64,000 nucleotides of DNA. Origin: Archangium sp. (GTDB lineage: Bacteria > Myxococcota > Myxococcia > Myxococcales > Myxococcaceae). The DNA lies in contig JAUXRX010000055.1 in NCBI GenBank assembly GCA_030681645.1, forward strand, positions 1 through 64,000, given 5' to 3'. The notes beneath the pieces were generated by a model. It was given only the letters and a program-made list of their open reading frames with translations. It did no database searches and had not been told where the DNA came from. Positions 1-9,140 of the stretch are shown here, piece after piece; position 1 is the first letter of the stretch; the number at the start of each line of letters is the position of its first letter. The translations under genes and the position numbers were made by a program.

Positions 1-56
1 CGAGACGTAGTCAATGATGACGTTGCGAGCGGGACGTCATCATTGACTACGTCTCG
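1..56. repeat. Perfect 23-bp inverted repeat with 10-nt loop
   Basis: Bases 1-23 are exactly the reverse complement of bases 34-56, with the 10-nt spacer at 24-33. The arms are about half AT, clearly less GC-rich than the surrounding DNA. No T-run follows on either side within the window, so it is not a standard intrinsic terminator. The left end touches the window edge, so the true arm may be longer. It could be a strong RNA hairpin, a binding site or a mobile miniature element. I saw no second copy in the window. Confidence 0.9.
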
Positions 57-183
57 CGGCTCTCTCCCACGGCCAGCCGGATCAACAGCCCAACGCTGAG
101 TGCACTGCGTCACCAGACGCTCGAGGCCGAGGGGCCTGCGCATCGAGGCGCGGGACCCAGGACCCATTCATCACCACGCACCG

Positions 184-972
184 TCAAGAGCCGCGAACTG
201 CGCTCACTACCAGCACCACCGCGCTGACTCCCAGCAGCACCGCGAACCCCCGCGTCAGTCGCCCCGGCGTCACCACGCGATTCAACTTCGCCCCGATGAA
301 CGCGCCGACCACGAAGCCGAGCGCGACTGGCAACACCGAGCCCCACGGAATGCCGCCCTGCGACTGCGCGTAGACCCACACGCCCGGCAGCGCGATCGGC
401 GGCAACAACATCGCCAGGCTGGTGAGCTGCGCCTGCTTCTGGCTGAGCCCGAGCTGGCGGGTGAGCAGCGGAATGAGCACGATCGCCCCGCCGATGCCGA
501 GCAGCCCCGACGAGAAGCCCGCAGTGAAGCCAGCCACCAGCGAGATGACCACGTAGCGCTCCGGGGGTTCAGTCAGGTGCGGGCGATCGGTCACGGCCCT
601 CGGCGTCCGCCACGTGCGCACTGCCGTCACCAGGAGCAGCACCGCGAAGATGACCCGCAGCGCGGACGCAGGGAGCACGTTGGCCACCATGCTCCCGAGC
701 GGAATCGCGGGGAGGAACCCCAGGATCGCGAAGCCCACCACCGGCAGCAGCAACGGCACGCCCGCGCGCCGGTACTGCCACACCGCCGGCGCGCCGAGCG
801 GAGGCAACAACGCCGCCAGCGTCAGCCCCTGCGCTGCGTGCTGGTCGAGCCCCAGCGCGAGCCCGAGCAACGGCACGAGGATGAAGTTGCCGCCCACGCC
901 GAAGAAGCCCGACAACACCCCGCCCACCACACCCGCTCCCGCGGCGCCGAAGAGTTGTGCGGTGGAGAGCAT
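184..972 (-). CDS. TauE/SafE-family sulfite/anion exporter-like membrane protein
   Basis: The 262-residue protein is almost entirely hydrophobic and shows the two-fold repeat typical of TauE/SafE permeases. A glycine-rich motif GFFGVGGNFI near residues 20-30 recurs as GLLGIGGAIV near residue 150. About eight membrane helices are visible. Family members export sulfite, sulfoacetate or related organosulfur anions across the inner membrane; the substrate here cannot be told. I chose the ATG at 972, which opens straight into the first helix; the frame stays open to 1170, but that extension runs through a dispersed repeat and is not hydrophobic. It diverges from the M20 peptidase at 1061, with only about 90 bp between them. 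Confidence 0.85.
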   Translation of the reverse strand: MLSTAQLFGAAGAGVVGGVLSGFFGVGGNFILVPLLGLALGLDQHAAQGLTLAALLPPLGAPAVWQYRRAGVPLLLPVVGFAILGFLPAIPLGSMVANVLPASALRVIFAVLLLVTAVRTWRTPRAVTDRPHLTEPPERYVVISLVAGFTAGFSSGLLGIGGAIVLIPLLTRQLGLSQKQAQLTSLAMLLPPIALPGVWVYAQSQGGIPWGSVLPVALGFVVGAFIGAKLNRVVTPGRLTRGFAVLLGVSAVVLVVSAVRGS

Positions 973-993
973 CAGCACCAGAGTTAGCACGCC

Positions 994-1019
994 CCCTCGA
1001 CTCCGCTCGGGGTGAACGG
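994..1019. repeat. Dispersed 26-bp repeat (PERSRG type), copy 1
   Basis: This is one copy of an element around CCTCGACTCCGCTCGGGGTG. Further copies lie at 13540, 27685 (inverted), 35515 and 61255. It sits between the divergent TauE and M20 peptidase genes. Confidence 0.8.
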
Positions 1020-1060
1020 TGAGGTGGACCGAGCACGCCCCCCCGAATACGACACCGTCC

Positions 1061-2494
1061 ATGCGGACGATCTCCCTGAGCCTGCTCCTCCTCTCCTGCG
1101 CCGGCGCACCGCGCGCGCTCCACGCAGCGCCCGCGGGCGTGGAGAAGTACTCCGCCGACCTCGACTTCACGAAGGCCGGAGACGAAGCGGTCGAGGTGCT
1201 GCAGGGCTACCTGCGCGTCGACACCTTCAACCCGCCCGGCAACGAGACGCTCGGCGCGGAGTACCTCAAGGCCCAGCTCGCGAAGGACGGCCTCGAGAGC
1301 CAGGTGCACGAGTTCGCGCCCGGCCGCGGCTCGCTCGTGGCCCGCCTCAAGGCGAGCAAGCCCTCGGGCGAGAAGCCGCTGTGCCTGCTCTCGCACATCG
1401 ACGTGGTGCCCGCCGAGACCGAGCTGTGGCCCAAGGACCAGGGCCCGCTCTCCGGCGCGCTGGTCGACGGGATGATCTGGGGCCGCGGCGCGCTCGACAT
1501 GAAGGGCATGGGCGCGCTCGAGCTGCAGACCTTCCGCTGGCTCGCGCGCAAGCAGGTGCCGCTGCACCGCGACGTGATCCTCCTCGCGGTCGCCGACGAA
1601 GAGGTCGCCGAGGGCGGCATGAAGCTCGTCACCGAGCAGCTCTGGACCGACCTCGACTGCGGCCACGTCATCAACGAGGGCGGCATGGGCGTACGCGGGC
1701 TGCTCACCGAGAACCAGACGGCCTTCGCCATCTCCGTCGGTGAAAAGGGAATCCTCTGGCTGCGCGTCACCGCCGAGGGCGAGGCCGGCCACGGCAGCAC
1801 GCCCACCGACAACCGCGCGCCCACCCGCCTCGTCGCCGCGCTGGAGAAGCTCGCCGCGCGCCAGGCGAAGCCGCGCATTCAGCCGGCGATGTACGAGCTG
1901 CTGCGCCGCGTGGGCGAGAAGAACGGCGGCGTGCAGGGCTTCGTGATGCAGCACCCGTCGCTCGTCGACACGTTCGCGATGAAGAAGTTGATGAGCAAGC
2001 CGCAGACGCGCGCGGGCGTGACCGACACGTGCCAGGTCACCGGCTTCGACGGCAAGGGCAGCGCGCCGAACGTCATCCCCTCGCAGGCGTCCGCCATCAT
2101 GGACTGCCGGCTGCTGCCGGGCACCACGCCGAAGATGCTGCAGGCCGAGCTCGAGGGCCTGGTGAAGGACCTGCCCGGCATCAAGCTCGAGGTGGTGCAG
2201 GCGTTCGACGCGGCGGTGTCCGAGATGGACGATGCGTTCTTCGACGCCCTGGCGCGGCACGCGGTGGCCGGGCGCGACGACGCGGTGGCGGGGCCGGTCA
2301 TCTCGCCGGGCTACACCGACTCCATCCTCGCCAGGGCGAAGGGCGCGCGCGCGTATGGCTTCGTGCCGTTCGAGGTGACTCCGGAAGAGCTGGCCACGTT
2401 CCACGGGCGCGACGAGCGCGTGAGCGTGAAGAACGTGCACCGCGGGCTGGAGATCCTCTTCAAGGCCGTGGTCGACGTCGCCGCGATTCCGTAG
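1061..2494 (+). CDS. Secreted M20-family zinc peptidase
   Basis: A 477-residue protein with a signal peptide (about residues 1-22, ending near HAA) followed by an M20/M25/M40 metallopeptidase fold. The zinc ligand and catalytic acid are visible in SHIDVVP (His112, Asp114), the bridging Asp in GALDMKG (Asp146), and the general-base pair in ADEEV (Glu180/181). Such enzymes are di-zinc amino- or carboxypeptidases or amidohydrolases; the exact substrate is not predictable. The signal peptide suggests a periplasmic or exported enzyme. The ATG at 1061 is chosen because it starts the signal peptide and lies 7 bases after a TACGAC hexamer, the spacing seen at several other starts in this window. The stop codon directly abuts the next ATG at 2495. 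Confidence 0.9.
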   Translation: MRTISLSLLLLSCAGAPRALHAAPAGVEKYSADLDFTKAGDEAVEVLQGYLRVDTFNPPGNETLGAEYLKAQLAKDGLESQVHEFAPGRGSLVARLKASKPSGEKPLCLLSHIDVVPAETELWPKDQGPLSGALVDGMIWGRGALDMKGMGALELQTFRWLARKQVPLHRDVILLAVADEEVAEGGMKLVTEQLWTDLDCGHVINEGGMGVRGLLTENQTAFAISVGEKGILWLRVTAEGEAGHGSTPTDNRAPTRLVAALEKLAARQAKPRIQPAMYELLRRVGEKNGGVQGFVMQHPSLVDTFAMKKLMSKPQTRAGVTDTCQVTGFDGKGSAPNVIPSQASAIMDCRLLPGTTPKMLQAELEGLVKDLPGIKLEVVQAFDAAVSEMDDAFFDALARHAVAGRDDAVAGPVISPGYTDSILARAKGARAYGFVPFEVTPEELATFHGRDERVSVKNVHRGLEILFKAVVDVAAIP

Positions 2495-3862
2495 ATGCCG
2501 CTGCACGAGGAGCGCATCGGCACGTGGTCGCTGCGCGTCGAGCGCGACGCCGAGGGCCGGGTGACCGGGGCCCGCTGTGGGCCGGCGAAGCTCGGGGTGG
2601 ACTGGAGCGCCCGGCGCGGCACGTTCACAGGCTCGGACGGCGGGGAGACGTGGGAGGCGGGCTGGGCCCGCGGCGAGTACCTCGACCTGCCGTACGGCCA
2701 CGAGGTGCCGGTGAACGACGAGGTCACGCTGGAGGCATGGGTCGAGCGCAGGGTGTTCGACCTGCGCGGCGGGGCGTTCTTCGAGGGCGGCAACGACTCG
2801 GAAGCGCGCGCGCTGTTCGACCTGGCGCGACGCGAGCGCTGCTTCGATCGCTCGACGATTCACACCGGCGCCAGGGCGTGGGCGCGCAACTTCGCGGCGA
2901 TCGCAAATGACGAGGAGCTGCAGGAGTTGATCGCCCTGCTCGATGATCGAGACGGCAGGCAGTACCTCTCGTACGCGCGCGAGGGCGCGGGGAAGAAGCG
3001 GGCCGCGTTCTTCGAGCACCTCGCGATTCCGGACGACGACGACGAAGCGCGGGCGATGAAGAAAGGCCACGTCCTTCTGAAGTTGAAGAAGCAGCAGCCG
3101 TCGCTGGAGCTCAACCGCTCACTCAACAACCAGGCTGCACCGTTGATCGATGCGGATGACCCCGCTGTGCCGAAGCTGCTCGCGGCGACCCGCGCGCTCG
3201 TGCTCGCACGCACGCCCGCCGAGGAGCGCTTCGGCGGCACGGCAGCGGTCTGGGGACCCGCGGCCGGCGAGTTCTACTGGCGGGTGAACGAGTGCCGCGT
3301 GGCGTTCAGGCGGGGCACGTTCCGCGACGCGGTCCACCACGCGCGGCGGGCGCTGCTGTTGGAGACGATGCTGCACGAGCTGAGCGAGCGCGACGACGCG
3401 CCGTCGCAGTTCACCTCGAGCGCGGGGAGTTGGTCGTTCTCGTCGATGCTGTCGGAGGTCGGCCTGCACGCAGAAGCGAGCGCGCGATTCGGTGAGTTGT
3501 TCGACGACGTGGACAGGCTCGAGCGCCGCGCGGCCGATTCCACCAGCTTGCAGACCGCGTTCGTGGCCGGCTTCTACGCCACGTGGAAGGCGCCGCTCGT
3601 CGAGCGCGGAGAATGGGCGAGGTGGTTCGGGGCCGCGCGTGAAGCGGTGCCGAAGATCACCTGGCCGCTCTGGGCCGCGTGGACCGCGGATCTGTGGATG
3701 ACGCTCGATGAGGTCGACCAGGCCCGCGCCGCGCTGCTCGTCGCGCAGAAGCTCGGGCACGACGTGCTGAACCAGACCTCCGATCCCGACTGGACCGGCT
3801 TCCTCGAGCGTCACCAACTGCGGACCTCACGCGCGTGGGCGGCGCTGCTTCGTCAGGCCTGA
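2495..3862 (+). CDS. Conserved-looking protein of unknown function
   Basis: A 455-residue soluble protein I do not recognise. It has no signal peptide and no membrane segment. The first 130 residues are rich in charged and glycine residues and look beta-rich; the rest is mainly helical, with several Ala/Leu/Arg helices that could form TPR-like pairs (residues about 260-450). It begins on the base right after the M20 peptidase stop, so the two are almost certainly co-transcribed and translationally coupled. Codon use matches its neighbours, so it looks native. Function unknown. Confidence 0.75.
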   Translation: MPLHEERIGTWSLRVERDAEGRVTGARCGPAKLGVDWSARRGTFTGSDGGETWEAGWARGEYLDLPYGHEVPVNDEVTLEAWVERRVFDLRGGAFFEGGNDSEARALFDLARRERCFDRSTIHTGARAWARNFAAIANDEELQELIALLDDRDGRQYLSYAREGAGKKRAAFFEHLAIPDDDDEARAMKKGHVLLKLKKQQPSLELNRSLNNQAAPLIDADDPAVPKLLAATRALVLARTPAEERFGGTAAVWGPAAGEFYWRVNECRVAFRRGTFRDAVHHARRALLLETMLHELSERDDAPSQFTSSAGSWSFSSMLSEVGLHAEASARFGELFDDVDRLERRAADSTSLQTAFVAGFYATWKAPLVERGEWARWFGAAREAVPKITWPLWAAWTADLWMTLDEVDQARAALLVAQKLGHDVLNQTSDPDWTGFLERHQLRTSRAWAALLRQA

Positions 3863-3980
3863 CCGCATCACCCGGCACTCTTCGGCCCCAAACTCGTCCT
3901 CATCCGGCATCGGCATGTCCTGCTGACATCGCCAGCACCAGAGCGTCTTCATGTGTTCGCCCTCTCCCCGACCCTCGACA

Positions 3981-4589
3981 CTATGGCCCGGTGCGGATGC
4001 ACTGCTCCGTCTTCAACGTCTCCGCCAGGTCTCGCAGGATTCGTGAGAGCGCCACCGAGACCTTGCCTGGCGGCAACGAGGCGGTCTCCTCCATCGCGTC
4101 CACCAGCGACACCTGCACGCCGATCGGCAGCTGCGGCTTCGTCGAGTCGATCGCCTTCTGTATCGCCTCGCGCGTCAACGTCTGCGGCAACTTCGGACAC
4201 ATCGCCACGAACGCCGCTCTCGCTTGCGCTGCCACCACCTCTCTCTGCGCCGCGCTCGGCTTGAACCGGTACTTGAACGCGAAGGGGCCGGCGCTCGGCT
4301 GCTTGCTGTCCCGCTTCCACTTCTCCACCACGCCTCGCACGCAGGCGGGGTCGCTCAGGGCGGCCTCCACTCGCGTCACCGAGACCTCCGGCGACTTGCC
4401 GAACTGCGCCTGCACGCTCACCTCGTCGTCACCGCCGTCCTTCGCGTTCGGCAGGCCGCACTGCGTGAGTGAGGGGAGGTTGTCGATCAACCACGGCTTG
4501 AGCGCCGGCACGTTGAGTCCTGAGAGCGACTTGAGGGCGGGCGTGGGATCGGCGGTGAGGAGCAGGAGCGTGAGCGCTTGCGCGACCAT
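3981..4589 (-). CDS. Small exported protein of unknown function
   Basis: A 202-residue protein starting with a short hydrophobic leader (VAQALTLLLLTADPTP), probably a signal peptide. The mature part is charged, with four spaced cysteines (for example in QCGLP, DPACVRG, AMCPKL and TEQCIR) that could form disulfides in the periplasm. I recognise no family. The ATG at 4589 is chosen because the hydrophobic leader begins there; the same frame remains open far upstream to 6848, but that part is antisense to the monooxygenase gene. It diverges from the gene at 4641. Related CCCT(C/G)TCCCC tracts flank it at about 3958 and 4602. Confidence 0.7.
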   Translation of the reverse strand: MVAQALTLLLLTADPTPALKSLSGLNVPALKPWLIDNLPSLTQCGLPNAKDGGDDEVSVQAQFGKSPEVSVTRVEAALSDPACVRGVVEKWKRDSKQPSAGPFAFKYRFKPSAAQREVVAAQARAAFVAMCPKLPQTLTREAIQKAIDSTKPQLPIGVQVSLVDAMEETASLPPGKVSVALSRILRDLAETLKTEQCIRTGP

Positions 4590-4640
4590 GGCGGCATCAG
4601 AGCATGTTTGCCCTGTCCCCAGAGTGTATGACCCGTCCCC

Positions 4641-6902
4641 ATGCGCATCGTCAGCATCGGCGGCGGCCCGGCCGGTCTCTACTTCTCCCTCTTGATGAAG
4701 AAGTCGTACCCGCACCTCGACGTGCAGGTCTTCGAGAAGAACAAGCCCGATGACGCCTTCGGCTGGGGCGTCGTCTTCTCGAAGGAGACCCTCGGCAACT
4801 TCCGCGACGCCGACCCCGAGAGCCTCGCCGCCATCGAAGAGCGCTTCGCCTACTGGGACGACATCGAGACCTTCGTCCGCGGTGAAAAGACCGTCTCCAC
4901 CGGCCACGGCTTCTGCGGGCTCGCCCGCAAGGACCTGCTCCTCATCCTCCAGCGGCGCTGCGAACAACTCGGGGTGAAGCTCACCTTCCAGAAAGAGCTG
5001 CCCGTCGAGCCGCTCCCCGACGCCGACCTGATCATCGGCTGCGACGGCGTCCACAGCCCCCTGCGCGAACGCTACGCCGCCGACTTCAAGCCCAACCTCG
5101 ACTGGCGCAAGTGCAAGTTCACCTGGCTGGGCACCACCCTGCCCCTCAACGCCTTCACCTTCCACTTCAAGGAAACGCCCCACGGCGTCTTCCAGGTGCA
5201 CGCCTACCCCTTCACCAAAGAGCCGATGCAGCCCAGCGGCGCGCGCTCGACCTTCATCGTCGAGTGCAGGGAAGAGGCCTGGAAGAAGGCCGGCCTCGAC
5301 ACCATGACCGAAGCGCAGTCCGTCGCCTTCCTCGAGGACCTCTTCAAGGACGAGCTCGCGGGCCACCCGCTGTGCCCCAACAAGTCCATCTGGCGCACCT
5401 TCCCCACCATCACCTGCGAGCGCTGGCGCCGCGGCAACCTGGTGCTCATGGGCGACGCCGTGCACACCGCACACTTCTCCATCGGCTCGGGCACCAAGCT
5501 CGCCATGGAAGACGCCATCGCGCTGCACGCCGCGCTGAAGGCGAACGACCTCCACGTCGAGAAGTCCCTCGAGGCGTACGAGACCGCGCGCAAGCCCGAG
5601 ACCATCCGCGTGCAGCGCGCCGCGCAGACCAGCCTGGAGTGGTTCGAGAACTCGGCCCGCTACGTGAGCCAGCACCCCACCCAGTTCACCTTCAACCTGA
5701 TGACGCGCAGCAAGCGCATCACCTGGGACAACCTGCGCAAGCGCGACCCCGCCCTCGTGCGCGCCACCGACGAGCAGTTCGCCGCCAGCCAGGGCACCAG
5801 GAAGAACGAAGACGGCACCACGCCGCCTCCGCTCTTCGCCCCGCTCACGCTGCGCGGCCTGACGCTCGACAACCGGGTGGTGGTCTCGCCCATGTGCCAG
5901 TACTCCGCGAAGGACGGCGTGCCCGACGACTGGCACCTGGTGCACCTCGGCAGCCGCGCGATGGGCGGCGCGGGCCTGGTCATCACCGAGATGACCGACG
6001 TGTCCCCCGAGGGCCGCATCACGTACGGCTGCGCCGGCATCTGGAACGACACCCAGGCCGAGGCGTGGAAGCGCGTGGTGGACTTCGTGCACGCACGCAC
6101 CACCTCGCGCATCGGCATGCAGCTCGCGCACGCCGGCCGCAAGGCGAGCTGGGGCCTCCCGTGGGAAGGCGACGCGCCGCTGAAGGCTGATCAACACCCG
6201 TGGCAGACGCTGGGGCCCTCCGCGATCCCCTACAAGCCCGGCGCGCACACCCCGAAGGAGATGGACCCCAACGACCTCGCCCGGGTGAAGCAGTGCTTCG
6301 TCGACGCTGCGCTGCGCGCCGATCGCGCCGGCTTCGACTTCCTCGAGCTGCACATGGCGCACGGCTACCTGCTCTCGACCTTCCTGTCCCCGCTCTCGAA
6401 CCAGCGCACCGACGCGCACGGCGGCTCGCTGGAGAAGCGCATGAGGTACCCGCTCGAGGTCTTCGAGGCCGTGCGCGCGGCGTGGCCTGCGCTCAAGCCC
6501 ATGGGCGTGCGCGTCTCGGCCACCGACTGGCTGGGGCCCACCGGGCAGACCATCGAAGACACGGTGGCGCTGGCGAAGCGGCTCGAGGCGCTCGGCTGCG
6601 ACGTCATCGACGTGTCCACCGCGGGCAACGTGCCCGAGAGCAAGCCGGAGTACGGCCGCATGTACCAGGTGCCCTTCGCCGAGGCGGTGAAGGTGGCCAC
6701 CGGCCTCAAGGTGATGGCCGTCGGCGCCATCCAGGGCGCTGATCACGCCAACACCATTCTCGCCGCGGGCCGGGCCGATCTCTGCGCGATGGCGCGCGAG
6801 CACCTGTCCGACCCCTACCTCACGCACCGCCACGCGCAGGCCGAGCACGTCACCTCGACGTCGTGGCCGCGGCCCTACCTGGCGGTGAAACCGCGCCAGT
6901 GA
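4641..6902 (+). CDS. Bifunctional salicylyl-CoA 5-hydroxylase / NADH:flavin oxidoreductase
   Basis: A 753-residue fusion. The N-terminal half (about 1-380) is a class A FAD monooxygenase: dinucleotide motif GGGPAG at 7-12 and the second FAD motif MGDAVHT near 270, followed by SIGSGTKLAMEDA. The C-terminal half (about 395-753) is an old yellow enzyme domain, with a start typical of the family (LFAPLTLRGL), HAGRKASW near 497 and a substrate-site segment near 570. This architecture is known from salicylyl-CoA 5-hydroxylases and from 2-aminobenzoyl-CoA monooxygenase/reductase, which act on aryl-CoA thioesters in gentisate-type or anthranilate degradation. No CoA ligase or ring-cleavage gene lies nearby, so the exact substrate is open. 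A TATGAC hexamer sits 8 bases before the ATG. It ends convergent to the PTS gene. Confidence 0.88.
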   Translation: MRIVSIGGGPAGLYFSLLMKKSYPHLDVQVFEKNKPDDAFGWGVVFSKETLGNFRDADPESLAAIEERFAYWDDIETFVRGEKTVSTGHGFCGLARKDLLLILQRRCEQLGVKLTFQKELPVEPLPDADLIIGCDGVHSPLRERYAADFKPNLDWRKCKFTWLGTTLPLNAFTFHFKETPHGVFQVHAYPFTKEPMQPSGARSTFIVECREEAWKKAGLDTMTEAQSVAFLEDLFKDELAGHPLCPNKSIWRTFPTITCERWRRGNLVLMGDAVHTAHFSIGSGTKLAMEDAIALHAALKANDLHVEKSLEAYETARKPETIRVQRAAQTSLEWFENSARYVSQHPTQFTFNLMTRSKRITWDNLRKRDPALVRATDEQFAASQGTRKNEDGTTPPPLFAPLTLRGLTLDNRVVVSPMCQYSAKDGVPDDWHLVHLGSRAMGGAGLVITEMTDVSPEGRITYGCAGIWNDTQAEAWKRVVDFVHARTTSRIGMQLAHAGRKASWGLPWEGDAPLKADQHPWQTLGPSAIPYKPGAHTPKEMDPNDLARVKQCFVDAALRADRAGFDFLELHMAHGYLLSTFLSPLSNQRTDAHGGSLEKRMRYPLEVFEAVRAAWPALKPMGVRVSATDWLGPTGQTIEDTVALAKRLEALGCDVIDVSTAGNVPESKPEYGRMYQVPFAEAVKVATGLKVMAVGAIQGADHANTILAAGRADLCAMAREHLSDPYLTHRHAQAEHVTSTSWPRPYLAVKPRQ

Positions 6903-6954
6903 TTCTGACCGATCGACGAACCGATCATCTTCACTGTGGCGAGGTACTAGAACG

Positions 6955-7368
6955 TCAGCCGACGAGACGGGCCCGGACCAGCTCGGTGGCGCAGGTGATG
7001 GTGCGCTGGCCGTAGGCGGTCAACTGGTCCGTGAACTCGGTGAGCGTGGGCACCTCGTGGCGAAGTGAGTTGGCCTTGAGCAGCAGGGGCAGGTTGACGC
7101 CGGTGATGACCTCGAGCCGCGTCTGGCGACACAAGGAGAGGCTCTGGGTGCAGGGGCTGCCACCGATGAGATCGGCGAAGACCAGCACGCCTTGCCCCTG
7201 ATCGACCGCCTTCACCGCTGCGCTGATGTGCGCCTTCAGGTCCTCCGCCGAAGCGCCGGGATCGACAGAGCAGGTCGCGACGGCGGGGATCTCTCCGACG
7301 ATCTCCCGCGCGGTGGCGAGCAGTTCCTCTGCGAGGTGTCCGTGCGCTGCGATGACGAGACCCACCAT
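6955..7368 (-). CDS. Mannose-family PTS EIIA domain protein
   Basis: A 137-residue single-domain protein of the EIIA-Man fold. The phosphorylatable histidine is visible as His9 in IAAHGHLAEELL, matching the active-site His10 of E. coli ManX. FADLIGGSPC in the middle is also typical. Full PTS permease subunits are absent here, so this is likely a stand-alone regulatory EIIA taking phosphate from HPr, as often seen in delta-proteobacteria and myxobacteria. The ATG at 7368 has a good AAGGAG ribosome site. It lies 51 bp after pilI on the same strand and may be read through from the pilus cluster. Confidence 0.88.
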   Translation of the reverse strand: MVGLVIAAHGHLAEELLATAREIVGEIPAVATCSVDPGASAEDLKAHISAAVKAVDQGQGVLVFADLIGGSPCTQSLSLCRQTRLEVITGVNLPLLLKANSLRHEVPTLTEFTDQLTAYGQRTITCATELVRARLVG

Positions 7369-7419
7369 GGCTGCTCCTTCGTGAAGCCTGTAGCGCGCTC
7401 GCGGCACGGGAGCAAACCG

Positions 7420-8187
7420 CTACTTGAAGTCGCGGCGCTCGAAGAGCACGCAGGCCAGCGCGATGACCAACGTGGCATAGCCGACCGAGTAGAGGGTCGC
7501 CATGCCCAGCTCACCCCACGTGGTGGGATCGAAGTACGTCGCGCGCTGCTTGAAGTCGAGCCGTTCGAGGTTGGGCAACACGTAGTAGGCGAGTTTCCCG
7601 AAGAACTTCACCAACGTCACCTGGCTCCGCTCTGCCAGCGCGTACAGATCGCGGGCCAGATGGCCCAGAAAGTAGAGCCCGACCGTCGAACTCACCGCCA
7701 CGTATTGTGACGCGAAGGTCGCGAAGAAGAAGCCGACCGCGCTGAGGACGACCACCTCGAGCAGCACGCCGAGGATGGCCGCGAAGTGCGCGTGCACGAT
7801 GGGGGCCCCCTCGAAGAGCAGCTGACCCACGAACAGCACCGCCATGATCAAGGTGACGAAGGTGACCGTGAGGAGCCCGCCCAGGAAGCGGCCCACCACG
7901 AAGAGCGATCGGCTGATCGGCTTCGACATGATCATGAAGATGGTGCGTCGCTCGATTTCCCGCGGAAGCATGGCCGTGGACAGAAAGATGGCGAGGAACA
8001 CCGAAATCAGGCTCATGACCCCGAGCCCGATGTCGGTGATCACGCGCGCGAACGTGACCACGGTGAACTCGAGCGCAAAGGTGGCCGAGAAGATCATCGC
8101 GAAGGCAAAGAGGAAGACCACCACGGTGACGCGGTTGCGCCGGGATTCGCGGAACCCGTTCAAGATCAAAGCGAACAAGGCAGTCAT
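7420..8187 (-). CDS. pilI: ABC-2 type permease, PilI-like
   Basis: A 255-residue integral membrane protein with about six helices, of the ABC-2/NosY permease type. The motif PREIERRTIFMIMSKPISR around residue 75-93 is the conserved cytoplasmic coupling region of this family. It overlaps the ATPase gene by 4 bp (8184-8187), so the pair is translationally coupled. In M. xanthus, PilG, PilH and PilI are encoded just downstream of pilA and are needed for type IV pilus function; PilH/PilI form an ABC transporter. Same order and strand here, so the assignment rests mainly on context. The transported substrate is unknown. Confidence 0.82.
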   Translation of the reverse strand: MTALFALILNGFRESRRNRVTVVVFLFAFAMIFSATFALEFTVVTFARVITDIGLGVMSLISVFLAIFLSTAMLPREIERRTIFMIMSKPISRSLFVVGRFLGGLLTVTFVTLIMAVLFVGQLLFEGAPIVHAHFAAILGVLLEVVVLSAVGFFFATFASQYVAVSSTVGLYFLGHLARDLYALAERSQVTLVKFFGKLAYYVLPNLERLDFKQRATYFDPTTWGELGMATLYSVGYATLVIALACVLFERRDFK

Positions 8188-9140
8188 GAGATCTCGCTCC
8201 CCACCCGTTGGCCGCTCTCCTGCACAGCCTTGAGGAACAGCTCTTCGAGCGACACCTGGGTGCGCCTGAGCTGCGTGAGGCGGGCACCCGAGGCCAGCAG
8301 GGCGCCGAGCACTTCACGATCGTATTGGCGGTCGAAGCGGAGCACGTGGCGGCCCTCGAGCTGCTCGACGGACTGGAGCTTCCCCTTCAGGGCGGCCAGG
8401 ACCTCGTCGCCAGCCTCCTCGACGGTGGCCTCGAGCACGGCCTCGTCGTTCCTGAGCAGCGAGACCACGGTCCCCTCGCGGACCAGGCGGCCTGCGATGA
8501 TCACCGCGACCCGATCGCAGAGGGACTCGACGTCGGGAATGATGTGACTGCAGAAGAGCACCGTCGTGCCCAGCCGCCGCTGCTCGAGCACGATCTCGCG
8601 CACGAGCTGGCGGCCGAGCACGTCCAGGCCAGACGTCGGCTCGTCGAGCACCAGGAGCTTCGGATCGGTCACCAGCGCCTGGGCAAGCGCGACGCGCTGG
8701 ATCATGCCCTTGGAGTAGCGTCGCACCTGCAGATCGGCGGCGCCGCTCATGCCGACCCGTTCGAGCACCCGGCCCACCCGGCCCTTGAGGTCGGCACCGC
8801 CCAGCCCGTTGAGTTGACCCGACAGGTGCACCAGCTCACGCCCGGTCAGATATTCGTAGGGCGCTGGGTTCTCGGGGAGGAATCCCATCTGTGCCCGCGC
8901 GTGCACGGAATCAGGGGCGTGGCCAAAGACGCGCGCGACACCACCGGTGGGCCGAACCAGATCGAGCAGGATCTTGATCGTGGTGGACTTGCCCGCACCG
9001 TTGGGGCCGAGAAGTCCGTACACGACGCCGGGCTCGACCGTGAGGCTGAGGTCACGCAGCGCCTGAACCTGCCGCCTCCTGAACGACCCGATGGTGTACT
9101 GCTTGGACAGCCCTTCGACCTGAATCGCTGGTGTGCTCAT
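8184..9140 (-). CDS. pilH: ABC transporter ATP-binding protein, PilH-like
   Basis: A 318-residue ABC ATPase. Walker A GPNGAGKST lies at about 45-53, the signature region is YSKGMIQRV, and Walker B is LLVLDEPTSGLD. The last 100 residues form the C-terminal extension seen in the CcmA/NatA-type ATPases that partner with ABC-2 permeases. It overlaps both neighbours by 4 bp, upstream with the pilG-like gene and downstream with the permease. Together with the adjacent pilins this matches the M. xanthus pilA-pilGHI arrangement. It presumably energises PilI at the inner membrane. Confidence 0.88.
   Translation of the reverse strand: MSTPAIQVEGLSKQYTIGSFRRRQVQALRDLSLTVEPGVVYGLLGPNGAGKSTTIKILLDLVRPTGGVARVFGHAPDSVHARAQMGFLPENPAPYEYLTGRELVHLSGQLNGLGGADLKGRVGRVLERVGMSGAADLQVRRYSKGMIQRVALAQALVTDPKLLVLDEPTSGLDVLGRQLVREIVLEQRRLGTTVLFCSHIIPDVESLCDRVAVIIAGRLVREGTVVSLLRNDEAVLEATVEEAGDEVLAALKGKLQSVEQLEGRHVLRFDRQYDREVLGALLASGARLTQLRRTQVSLEELFLKAVQESGQRVGSEIS

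Noticed and set aside
569..3070. 833-codon open frame on the minus strand
   Set aside because: It is antisense to the M20 peptidase and the next gene, and its His/Arg/Ala-rich translation is typical of GC-rich shadow frames.
4590..6848. Upstream extension of the 3981 gene across the monooxygenase
   Set aside because: Antisense to a clear enzyme; the signal peptide defines the start at 4589.
6903..6954. Inverted GATCG/CGATC pair between convergent genes as terminator
   Set aside because: Only a 5-bp stem and no U-tract.
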